From Antennarius striatus (lineage: Eukaryota > Chordata > Actinopteri > Lophiiformes > Antennariidae), in the NCBI RefSeq assembly GCF_040054535.1, contig NC_090795.1:6485501-6549500 (forward strand): 64,000 nt of DNA, in the 5' to 3' direction. The position numbers and the translations under genes were made by a program. The notes beneath the pieces are model-generated. The model had not been told where the DNA came from, made no database searches, and saw only the letters and a program-made list of their open reading frames with translations. This document shows, piece by piece, positions 1-11,700 of this stretch (the first letter of the stretch is position 1; the number at the start of each line of letters is the position of its first letter).

Positions 1-1244
1 AATCTGTAAAGTAAGCCATCTTTTCCATTATGTAGTGACATGCTATTACAAGCACATTCATTCATTGTGTTTCTCCACCCAAATGCAGCCATGCAGAGAC
101 AGCTCATAGACTTCGACTTCACCAGACAGAATGTTAAACTGCTCCGGTTCAGAAAGAGGCAAGGAAGTATTTCTTCTTTGCCACCAAAGATCTATCCGGG
201 AAGACAGTCTCTGTTCCGGATTTTGAATACTCAAGAGGCTGAACGAGCGTGACAAGGAAAAATCCCCAAGGCTGCTTCTGTATTTAAATTTAAAGGATTC
301 TCCTTTCAGTAAAATATATCTATAACCATCAAGGATGCCTGAAGAGTTCTGGTATTTCAGGTGATATTACACAAGATAGCCTCAATGTTATTGTTTGAGT
401 CCAGTCTGGATGTGTGTTGATGCCCATCCGGTTGTCCTTGCACGCTCAGGCTGTGCTGCTTCTGATGGCATTGTCCTTACGGTCAGACAGGCCCTGTAGA
501 CAAAGCTAAATCAGACAACTTCCTGTTGGTTTTTGCGGAGGAGGCAGGCCGGACTTTTCCGCACTTTCGCAGATAAATAAAGGCGACCCAGACTAACGCT
601 TGATTGTGTTTCTTTCTTCAGTTTGTTCGGCTGTAGAATTAATTTAAAAGTGAGTGAAGTTTAGCCTTCACCAAATGCACAATGACTACGCACAAATCTT
701 TGCTAAATGCTGTCAAGTTTATTGAAAGAAAAAAAAAAAAACAGAAACCTGATATTCCACTTGGAGACAGTTTCCAGATTAAGAAGCACCAGTGTCAGCA
801 GAAGATTACATCATCTTGGGTGTGTCATAACCTGCTTTTTGTACCTTTATTTGTGCAGTGTCACTCTTTGTTCACTGCACATGAGCTTCGGCTCTGTCAC
901 ACTGTTTAAAAAATATTGGAAATGTTTAAATCTTGAAGTAAATTCAAAGATTTTTCAAAGCAGAGTTAAGCAGGGACAAAGCCCTTCAGTAATGTTACAG
1001 CACTGAGACATAAATCCTTCCGGTTCTGTTTACAGATTATTTTCCTAAGGGATATCTCGGTGTTTGTATAAGCTTGCTACTCTCTGTCCAGGCCTGTCTT
1101 TGCAGACGAGCCGCCTTGCTTCACCATAAGGATGGTGGGTACGCTTTAGGTTGTCATACATTCCATGTTTGGCAGTCAGGACAAAGACTCAATTTCTTTT
1201 CTTGTCAGTCAAGATTGCTTTTCTCTCTCATACTCAGAGTTCTG

Positions 1245-1259
1245 AGCGCCATCTGGTAA
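1245..1259 (-). promoter_or_regulatory. CTCF-like motif
   Basis: Read on the minus strand, 13 of 15 bases fit the vertebrate CTCF core consensus CCASYAGRKGGCRCT; the misses are the first two bases. This is a motif match only, and occupancy is inferred. Confidence 0.4.
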
Positions 1260-1844
1260 AGTCAGAGAGTGCTTTCATGAATGTTTCTCTACAGTGTGGC
1301 TTCATTCTAGCATTCTATCTACCCACAAAGCTGTGATTGATACAGTAAAGGCTGCAAAGATTTGCTTCTTCTGTCCCGTTCCGCAGAGAACTGAAGGGCT
1401 TTTGCAATGTTTGGTTGATTCATAAATTGTCTAAACTCTACAAACTCTTGCTCCTACATTTCCCATGATGCAATCTACAGCAGGGAGACCCTCCCCGATG
1501 AGGAAACTCTGATCTCTACCATTCTCTACATAGCAGGCTTGTAAAACAGACTCTCCTTTAGAAATAAACTTTGTATGGTTTGTAAAACATCTCTAATCAC
1601 TGTCTCAGATCCACATCAGTATTGTGTCTAATCATCCTGTGTCAAGCAAAGAAGGAATGAAAAACTTGTTTTGTTCTCTAGTGTAACCAGGCAACGTCCA
1701 TAACAGGCCCTCAAGGGACAATAAACCATATTAAATGAGTCACGGCAACCTCTAACCTACAGTCTCTCTGGTCAATGGACATCTGACAACTAGTCATGCT
1801 TCTGTGGGTCTTGGATGTGATGAGCATGACTTCTCACTTCTCAG

Positions 1845-1940
1845 CCGCCGTACTACCTGAGTGGGACGGGGTTTGCCATCGACACGATTGAGACACTTGG
1901 GAAAGGTCTCGCAAAGCAAGTCAGTGTGACTTTTCCTTGA
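1845..1940 (+). other. Coding-like stretch, unidentified (possible last exon or exon relic)
   Basis: An acceptor-like pyrimidine-rich tract ending in CAG at 1844 precedes 31 open codons and a stop at 1938-1940. The peptide includes PPYYLSGTGFAIDTIETLGK. I do not recognise it and found no partner exon to the left. It may be a relic or chance. It is included because the composition looks more protein-like than the surroundings. Confidence 0.15.
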
Positions 1941-2999
1941 GAGTTGACAGCAGGGTATAAAGTAGAGTTAACTGATGAAGACAAAACAGACCCTTCCATC
2001 ATTAGTCCCAACTAGTAACCTATCACGTTTGTCTCTGACTGCCATATTGTGGGATCCACGCTGTTATCAGCCCAGTGAATTGTTTTGCTTGAGGCACACC
2101 AGCGGTATCTGTGGGCGGCTTCCACTTGACAGTTTGGCTCTCACTTTAAGGCTATTTCACTGTAAGGCTATCTCCCTTTTAGGCTATCTTGGAGGCCTTG
2201 GGGCATGCCAAGCTACTGATAAAGTCATCCATCAGTTTGCTGCTTAAGACTCCTGCGAGTGCACTTGATATGGATTTGATACGGCCTCATTAAAATCTAA
2301 TATGGCAGATTCTTTCAGAGGTCTGACGATGCAGGAATGTGTTGAGCTGTGGATGAAGCTCTTCAAACGTTCATCATCACTTTTACCACAATGAAAAGCC
2401 TCGGCTTGAAAGAAAGCAAGAAGCTTTCAAGGGCAGAAGATGAAGATTCCTTATTTCAGGGAAATATCCAATTAAAACAAACCACGCTGAATCACTGGTG
2501 GCTGAAAGACTGACAGCAGAGGGGGGGAAAGAAAGCTGAAAATGAATGACTCTCCACACAGGATGACAGTGACTTTCCAGAAATGACTTCCCAGACATTC
2601 AGTTTATGCCTCGCTGATAAGTTCTGCACAAACCACTTAGGTTGAAATGAGGTTAAAGGAGCATAATTAATTAAATTTACTGAAAACCAGCTTCCTCTGC
2701 AGGGAGGTCTGGTCAGGATCAGCAACATGCTTTTGTTTGATTATTTAAAATAAAGACATCCAAAGCAAATAATAGCCCCAAGTCCTTCTCAACGACCTGG
2801 TATTTCATCTGCAAGAAACAGGAAACAACAGCATGAGAGCAACTCCGCTGGACTCTTACCTGGTTATCTGTATGTATTCATGTTCTGGTTGTTGCTGAAG
2901 GCTTTATGGAGGTGAATTATTCGGCGAATGTGTGAATTGTCAGTCGGAAAAATCCCAACAGATGCAGAGCAAAATCTTCCCAAAAACAGTGGGCTGATA

Positions 3000-3340
3000 T
3001 CCGGAAACTGTCAGCAAAGAAGCGCAGAAAGCTCAAACTGTGTTCAGGCGGACGGGTCTTCTTCTGCCGGGAGCATAGTCCAGAGCTGCGGCTGACGAGA
3101 GAGGACAACCCCGCAATGGTTGTTGTGTTTCTGGGGAAAGTTTTCTCACCCTGCTCTTCTTCTTGTCTCCACACGCACTACAGAAGGGAACCGAGTTTTC
3201 TCCCTGGAGCTTTTTTGCTTCTGATGTCATCAACAACGACAGCTACAGGAAGTGGTGACGCTCTCCGGTGGTGCGTTTCCAAGGCAGCGGTGTTAAACTG
3301 GAGAGAGTAGCGCACCCCTGTGGACACATGTGGTAAGTAC
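3000..3340. promoter_or_regulatory. Possible promoter / noncoding first exon
   Basis: This patch is richer in CpG than its surroundings. It carries an ETS-type site (caggaagtg near 3247) and a CRE/AP-1-like TGATGTCA near 3223. On the plus strand a strong donor (GTAAGTAC) follows position 3332. On the minus strand a short ATG-started frame inside 3236-3033 meets a GTGAG donor near 3149. Either strand could carry a first exon of an unseen gene. The transcript and its product are unknown. Confidence 0.25.
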
Positions 3341-5685
3341 AACATCCGCTTCAGGGCAGGTGAGAAAAGACCAAACATTCAAAATGATTTCTTTTTGTTC
3401 AATTTAAAGATTTGATGTGTGTGAATATGTGAAGAGTTTGTGATTACTCACAACATTTGGCATAGATTTTTTTTAAAGGCGTATCCTAAATATCTTTATT
3501 CAACTAATCTCAAAAGTTGACTTGTTAAACTCTTAAAGTATACCATCACTATTAAAAAGCATGAAGAAAATAACATCTGTAATAGAGCCACAGCAGCGTC
3601 ATGGCCCACATTGTACTATCTGCTGAGAGAACAGTTCTGATGGGTTGAACCAGTCCATAAGGAAGAGGATTACTGTCACAAACAATACTGATATGATTTG
3701 TCATTGCATAAAATCTATATTAGTGTTGCTTCATCAGAGCTTGTATTAATGTGTTATTAAGTAATGATAATCATTAAAAAATTCTTGAGAAGCAAATGAT
3801 AGATTATTATTTCCTTAAAACAAACAACCAAATCGAATTTATATATCATGCATTTAAAGAAATTGGGTGTGCTTAATTTACATACTTTTGGACAGAATAG
3901 TTCAATTAGCAATCTTAGTTGGATTTTTGTCCATATAAATAATATTAAAAGAGTGAATCTTTGTGTGTGGATGCTTAGAAACATCTGTAGCATTTGGTCA
4001 CAGCTCAGTCTTTACTCACAGAAAACCGTGACCTCTAGATTACAGGACAGTTTCAGTGAAACGAACTGAACAAGCACCACTGTGAACTGAAAGTCACGGA
4101 GTGACTGCACACATCATAACACGGAAATTTGCCAAAAATTATCCATAATGGGCACAAAAACAAAACCGGACCCGTCTCCGCTTATTTGCTCAGCGAAGCA
4201 TAAGAGTAACAAATGTTCATCTCACCTTGGTTTCAGGATTGCTCTCTTCAGATTAGTTCCACACTGCTTGTGTTTTATAGTGATCAGACATGCCCTTGCC
4301 CTGTGTAAGACAGCCTGAGTGCAATGAATATCAATTGTGTATTTGCATCCCTCAGTGGATTTGCAACGCTTGTAGACATCTGTACCTGTGAACTGTGCTG
4401 GAGACAAACACCACAGGCAGCTGTTACAAACAATGTGTTTGGATCTGTGCTTCTTTTTGGGGGTTTTTTGCAGCATCACTTCTTTGTGTTTCTGAGAGAT
4501 TTGAGGTCTCTGGAGAAAATGAGAATCTGCCTGCAGCCACTTTTATGGAAAGTAATCATGCTGCTTTTTCCACATTGTGTAAATGAGTATTTTAAAAGAT
4601 GATGCATGGGTGGATATCATTTCTGTCACGTATCAAGTTGTTTTTGAAATCACAGTAACTCAAGTCAACAATACAATGTTGTCAAATGTCAAAAATTCTG
4701 ATTTGTTCAGAGCAGATTGCGTGGAGATTAAAATATTTATTCAAGAATTCCAACAAGGGAAAATGAAACCAAACGTATCCCATCTAGTAAGTTGACCTTT
4801 TCCAGAAACCCAAGATGAGTTAACTTAAGATAAAAGATTGAGAACATATGTACATAAGTTTCATCTTATTGTTAAGAGAAAGTAGAAGCATTTGCATTTA
4901 AACCTTGGAGCATTCAGGCCCCAAAGACGAAGTGGCCTCACCTAGTGGTTACTCCCCTCAGCAGGTAAAGATCAGGGAGGAGGTCATCCCTAGAGGCTGG
5001 AGAATACATCCACACAAACAGCCACAGCTGACTTTACCTTCCTAGCAGTACTAGCACGAGATCAGAAAATTTGTGTGTGTTTAAGCACTACTTGTGTTTA
5101 TTATTGCTTTGGGCTTTTTCTTCTTCTATATTTACGCTTTTTAAAAAAGGTCTTGAGGAGAAATCCATTTTTTTCCTCAGGGTGACCCATGGCTGATATT
5201 GACTTGTAGGAAATCAATGAGGTCTTTGGTAGCCACGTCAAAATCCTAAAAATACCAAAGAAGTAATTTCTATTTCCAGATAAAATGTAGGATTTCCTGT
5301 GGGCAAAAGATGATATTCCCAGTGGGGAATCCCGGGAGGGGAGCGTTGGCTACAGGTCATCACATCAGCTACGCATCAGGTGATAACGGCTCGGGAACCT
5401 CAAACGCAGTGCAGGCTTCTAAAAGCTGCAGGGCTGCTGGTCATTTATTAGAGAGATACAAGAGGCGTTTGATGTAAGCCCACTGCAATGATGATTCAAC
5501 GATCAAACTGACTTCACTAGCACATGTCTCCTGCAGTTTAACACTCTAAAAACTGCCCAGGGTTTATTGTATTGTGGCATCCAGGTACAAAATGGAAGCA
5601 GTACATCAACGTAGATTAATCCATAAATCTTTAATTAATCCATTAATCCATAAATTAACAGACACCTAACAGAACGTTCTTTATA

Positions 5686-5691
5686 TTTATT
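5686..5691 (-). terminator. DLEC1 poly(A) signal
   Basis: AATAAA on the minus strand, about 52 bases after the DLEC1 stop codon at 5743-5745. It is the first canonical signal downstream, so the 3' UTR is probably very short. Confidence 0.6.
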
Positions 5692-5742
5692 TACCACGCG
5701 TAAAGAAGTTGATTTCACGACAGCAGGTTAAAAATCAGACGG

Positions 5743-8700
5743 TCACTGTGACGTCATTAGGACATCTGACATGTACGCTTCATCAAATGATCCTGTTCCC
5801 TGGAGCTGCAGAGTGAGAGGAGTCTTCACCAGAGGAGCCCGGATCACCGCTGTGGCCCTGAACTCGCCGGCTCCACTGCAACACGTACGAGACAAACGTG
5901 ATCGTGAGCATCTTAATATTGGTTTTACCTTTATGATTATCTATTATGGTCCCTGTGTGGACACGAATAGTGGTTTGCTTGTGCGTACGTAGGAGTGAAG
6001 CTGATCTGAAGACACTGCCTGCAGCTGGCAATGTTCCGCTTCTCAGACCGGAGAAGCCCGAAGTCTGGAGTCACTCTGAACGCATGGGAGTCTCCTTCAG
6101 TAGTGTCTACAAAAGAACAAACAAACACATGTATATGTTCAATATGTGTAATTCCAAATAATATCATATAGAAAAAAAGGCTCATATTCCGTGTATAAAT
6201 GAAGAGCTAAAGTGAATGTGGGTCTAGTTCAGTTCCAACCTATCAGTGACTTCCAGTAGGTGTGGGCTCCTTCACTGCACAGGGTGATCTCTCTCGTCTG
6301 TGTCTGCCCCACATAGCAGAACCCAAAGTGGATGTTGTCAGTGGACAGATGGATTGTGGGAAGATACAAATCAGCCTGAAGAGACACCGTCTGCATAAAG
6401 TAGAGAGATAATTAAATATTTTTTACTTACTCCTAAATTTTCAGAGACTTTCTGCAGTCTCTGACCTGCAGGCTGTTGTTGCTGTAGTGAATCAGGAGGT
6501 TTTGCTGGAACCTCATCTTCCTCCGTCCACCGGCGTCGTGGATCAGTCTCACTCCAGAAGGAACCTGCTCAGCTGCGTGATCCAGAAGAGACATGGAGCA
6601 GTGGAAGGCCACCGTCACCTGGTCATCAGAGATGGGAATGTCAGATAAACAACCCTGCTTCAGGTTAAATTCTTATCTATGTCCTCTATAAGCCAGAACT
6701 TGACCTGGATCTCACCTGGATGCTGCGCTGTGGATGCAGCACCAGAGACTGTCCCTCACCAGTGGGTGGATTGCTGGAGCTGCTGGTTCGAGCTCGAGGC
6801 TGAGGCTTAAGCACTGAGAATGGAAGCTGAGTCCCCAGCCTGAAGTGTAGCGGCATCTCTAAGGTGTTTTTCAGCTGAAGAGTCTGCATTATTTTAAATT
6901 CCCGAACTGACAGCTACAGAGCAAAACAACCGGAAAACAACCAGTGAGCACGACTAACCAGAAATACTGGACACCCTTGGATCAGTAACTCGTGCAAACA
7001 CTTATTTAGTAGATTTCTGACACCTACCCTCTCTGAATCTCCCTCTAGTAAATCACCAGCGGAGGCCCGAAACTCCAGCACCTCCTCTCCGTCCTCCATC
7101 TGCACAAACAGCCTGCGGCAACAGGGAGCCAAAAGGGACATATGAAACTTAATTGGACCACGTCTAAGCTCTTCTGGTCCAACCATAGCTAATTTTGGAG
7201 AAAAATAATTTAGTTTAATGCATTGATTTGGAGACATAAATATTATGAATGGAATTTCTTACGTTGCCGGCTTCACGACTGCAAGTAAATCTATTCTGAC
7301 AGGTTCCAGATCCAAACCCTGAGTTCTTCCAACTTTCCCAGGGACACACACAGCCATCTGCAAACATCCCCAGCAATAACACAATTTTTATGATTTAAAT
7401 TAAACAATTTCAATTTTTAAGCACTTAAAATTCAAATTTAGCTTCACCTCAGAGTCTAAGCTTAGAAAGCCCTGAGCCAAACCCACACATCTAGATTCAC
7501 AAACTGACCCAGAAAGAGTCAAAGGAGTAAAAGACACGTGGATTGTGCTGCTGCTTTTTCCTGGAATCACCTTGAGATACACAACAGAATGGAAACACGT
7601 AAATGTTGGTGTAACTACAATAAGGGTTACCAAAATGGATGCAAATCTAATCAACATACGATCTGCTGAGGTGTGATGCAGTATGGGTAATCAGAGAGGT
7701 TGCCCATGTGCGGTCTGACATGGACAGAGATGAGTTTCTTCTTTGGAGGAAAAGGAAAAAGACACGTTTTCTCTTCCTCACAGACATCCTCAGATATGCA
7801 TTCCTCCCCTCCCTGAAATGAAGGAATAAAATGCATCATTTTTGCCTGATTCCACTTCCTGGCGTTGCAAAGCATAGGATTTACAAGACACAACTTCATA
7901 AATGTTTATCATTCTGAATCCGAGTTGAGCTATAAATGGACTCACTGTCATGCTTTGGAGGCAGGAACTCGTTCCCTCAGACTCTGGGGTCTCATTTCCT
8001 TCCCATCCTGTTTGAATGCTTCCATCAGGAATCCTCAAAGCTCCACTCATCACCTCGTTGCCATCTGCATCTTTAAGCGGGAAGGCCCCTCCATATGCCA
8101 CCACCACATCTACCAGTTTACGGTCGCTCGGATCCACGTTATATGTTTCCCAGTCCACGCGAATATCTGGCAGCATAGAAATATTCAGATTAATCTTGCA
8201 GAGGGAGCGGTAGTTTGGTTTCCCATTCTCGCTAAAGACTTTAGACCGCTGCAGCACCAACCAGGGGAGTCAAAACAACTTTGAAAGCAGCCTTTTACAA
8301 TTTAATTGGTTTCATGATTATACCAACCAAACGCGGTGGGATTGTTGATCCGAAGAGAACGAGATACTGTGTCACCTCCAGATAAATGAGTTCCAAACCT
8401 AACGATGCAGACAGAGAATGTCAAACGTTGTAAATTCGATAATGATGGCAGATTTAACTGGAGAAAACGACGGTGGTACAGACCGAATGATTGGTCCCTG
8501 GTTCTGCTTGTCTGGATTCTGGCCTGTCATTTGGAAATAGAGAGGACAACCTTTCACCGTCATCTGCATGGGAATGAGTGTGGCCTCAAGCTCCCCCACC
8601 TGCAGGAGGAAAACCACACGTCAGTAGTCTGCAGCAGTCATCAGTGAAATTAAGAAAATGCATGTGTGAAAACTGAGGCTTTTTAACTGAATCCTGCCAG

Positions 8701-11700
8701 AGAAGGTATTAACATACTTTGCATACAAGGTGATCTCTGTATTCCCCCCACATGTTATTGTAGGCAGTGACATCCAGAGTCTGGGTCTCAAACGGTCCCA
8801 GATTCCCAGTATCTGGTGAGATGAAGAACGCTGCACCTTTTCCATGAGCCAGCAGGCTGCTCACAAAACCTGCCGACAGATACAGAAATAAGGAGTCAGA
8901 AACCGTCCTCCACTAATTTGCTCACTTTCAGAAGTCTGTACGCTCACCTTCATGTGCTTTGTCCTCAACTTTCTTAGCTTGAACCGAGTGAAGCGGCTTC
9001 TTGACGTACGTGAATCCACAATTTGAAATGCAGCCGGTGTCAGACCTGCAGCGCGGTAAAGTCATTCTTTGATCCATTATTCATGACAGTCAGTGAGTGT
9101 GAGCTCCCTTACCTTCTCTCTGAGGATTTATTTGTCTGTGAGGCATGGCAGGTGAAATACTCTGCCTCTACGGTGAAAGCAGCAGGAATGGCAGTTTGAT
9201 TGGTTATCAATAACTGGTTTGTAACAGCTCTGTTCAGCATGACATCTCCAAAGTCAAGCAGCAGTGGTGAGGAGGTTGCATTGTTGTCTGGAGAGGAGCT
9301 GAAGGCAAAGAACAATAGTGATGATAAACCTGGGTATGTTGGACTAGTGCAGCTACAAGGTGTTGAAACAGTTCATTTTAAGCAAAGATTATTACCTGTC
9401 TCTGGGAAGCGAGTAGGACACGCAAAGTTTTTTTGCATTAGATGCTATGATGTGAAGAACAAGAGGTGAGTTCATTTCTTGGACCTCACAGACAGCAGCC
9501 ACCTCAGTCAGCTCCAACTGGACAAAATAAAACATTAATAAAGAATTAGAATCTGAAATATTCCTAAAGACAATCTGTGCGTCTTTTAGCTGCACCCTTC
9601 CCCACCTTGTGACTTTCTTGCGTTTTAATAACTATACTTACGTCGGTGTGAGATGTAAAGTTAACCGTGACCTCTAGGCTGGCGTTGGGCCCCAAAGATC
9701 CACATGGGGGGTCGAAAATGGCCGAGCACAGCTCAGATTGTCGACCCTGAAGCTGAGGCTGGTGAGGAGGAGATAAAAAACGCATCTGTAACTGATACTG
9801 TAGTGCAAAGACACTGAAGATGCAACACAGACAAGATGGCGTGATTTTCCAACAACCGTCATTCTATTTAAAGTGTACTCTTGGTATTAAAATGTTAAAA
9901 AAAAAAAAGGACGCCGGTGTACCATCCATCTGAAGTGTGACGGCAGCAGGGTCTGGTTAAAGAGAGTGATGGTTCCCTTCGCAGGAACTCCGATGTAGAG
10001 GTCAGAGAGGCGCAGCTCACAGTTTAGCAGACACACCTGAGGAGTCTGCACATCTGCTTGCACTAATAGGTGACTAGAACACACACAGCTGGTGTTACAC
10101 CTTAACAACTGAGGAGAATCACTATTTAATACGAGCTCCAGCTGTCCTTAAATTGAGGATTATGCAAGAAAAGCTTTAAATCTAGGCGTAAAAAGTTCAA
10201 GAGCAGACCATCCTCACCATCCTGTACCATCTTCCACTGTCAGCTCCAGCTCTGTTTCATACTGCTGGCAAAAATGTGGCGTAAATAGAATGTTCACACT
10301 GCATGAGGCCAATGGGAGCAGCACACCTCTGCAGGGCTCCACCAAGATCTGAGCAGCAGAGATTTGCAAAGATGTCAGATTTAATTATTTCTCAACACAT
10401 GCGCTAAATATGTTCACTGACTAACACCTGCGTGTCTTTACAGTCCACCGTCTGCAGAGCCCAGGAGGCCTTCATTTGAGTGGTGTTGGTGAGGAGCAGT
10501 GAGGTCTGCGTTCGTTCTCCAAGCTTCAGGAGCCCAAAGTCCACACTGGGAACACTGAGGGTCACAATGGGACCCTACCCGAAATCACACAACGGGCACA
10601 CAGTGAGTGCAACAGCTACAAACTACTAATGAGGAATAATCAGGAATATTTCCCACCTTGAAAGAGACTTCCACAGCCAAAGTGACAGGCTCGTGATGGT
10701 GCTCTATGTAACAGTCCAGCGTGGTGATGAGCCTTCCTGGTTTTGTTCCAGTAATAATCAAGTCGAAATCAGAGCACTCGTTCTCCTCTGGTCCCAAACC
10801 CAAACAATTTGATCAATACCAAGCCATTAAAATTAGATGACATAAATGATCTTCACAATTTAGAAAGCCTAAATTCCAATGAATATAATGAAGGAGGGTG
10901 TTTATTTTGTGTTACTGGACATTGTATTGTGTGACACACCTATTCTACCAGTAGGGGGCACTACTTCTATGATGTGGCCGCCGCCGTTTCTTCTCTCCCA
11001 TGTGAAAGAAATGCTTGTTTTACTGTGATTCCACATCTGATAAACACAAAAGACAAAAGAAAACCATGAATCACTGTAACTATGATTTGACATAAATCAA
11101 TCAGTTTCAGTTCATATAAGAATTGTGTGACCTTGAAATAACTGCGCTTGAGTCTGCTAATATAAATTTCTCCAGGGATAACAACAGCATAGGGCTCCAG
11201 CAGAACTTGGTATGGCTCTGTTGACCCCTTAACCTCTATCGCCATGGCAATGACATCATTCAACTTGGATCCAGTGCCCACAGGCTGCAGGGTGCTAGAT
11301 TTCCACAAACAGAGACCCAAAGACCCGGTAAACTGGATGTGCAAAGGTTGTTGTTTTTTTGTCCAGAATGACTTATTTAATTACTAATATTTACAATAAA
11401 CACTTTTATCTCTGAACACACAGTCACAAGAACTTTACCCATTGCCACTAGGCTCTGATGGCAGCTGGGGCACATCCCTCACAACCAAGTGACAGACACT
11501 GTGGTAATCCTTCAACTAAAGGAAACATTTAAAACACATCAATAAAACAGTTTCTTTTAAGCACAAACAGAGGATATCAGACATTGAATCGCTTGTTTTC
11601 TTTCTTCTGTACCTCTTTAGGAAAGAAGGTGAACAGAAACTCTTGCTCCTGACATGGAGCCAGAACCCCTGTTGGGGGGCTGATATGGAAAACATCATCC

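Larger units (their letters stand above)
1..5685. other. Left flank, no identifiable gene
   Basis: No exon chain that I recognise can be built here on either strand. In human the next gene beyond DLEC1 is ACAA1, followed by MYD88; I looked for thiolase and TIR-domain motifs and saw none. The reading frames present are short and lack supporting splice signals, apart from a promoter-like patch near 3000-3340 and a short coding-like stretch at 1845-1940. A diverged cluster of 'ttaatccataaat' units lies at about 5612-5660. Most of this stretch looks like intergenic DNA. Confidence 0.6.

Noticed and set aside
1..5685. Search for ACAA1 or MYD88 exons, expected from human gene order.
   Set aside because: No thiolase active-site or TIR/death-domain motifs were found on either strand.
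8167..8248. Upstream extension of DLEC1 exon 29 suggested by a longer open frame.
   Set aside because: The acceptor at 8167 gives NNPTAF-DIRVDWETY in phase, matching the family; the longer form shifts phase and meets a stop.
7865..8284. 139-codon plus-strand frame.
   Set aside because: It is antisense to DLEC1 exon 29 and has no homology of its own.
11295..11332. Upstream extension of DLEC1 exon 16 from an acceptor near 11333.
   Set aside because: It breaks phase with exon 15; the acceptor at 11295-11296 restores frame.
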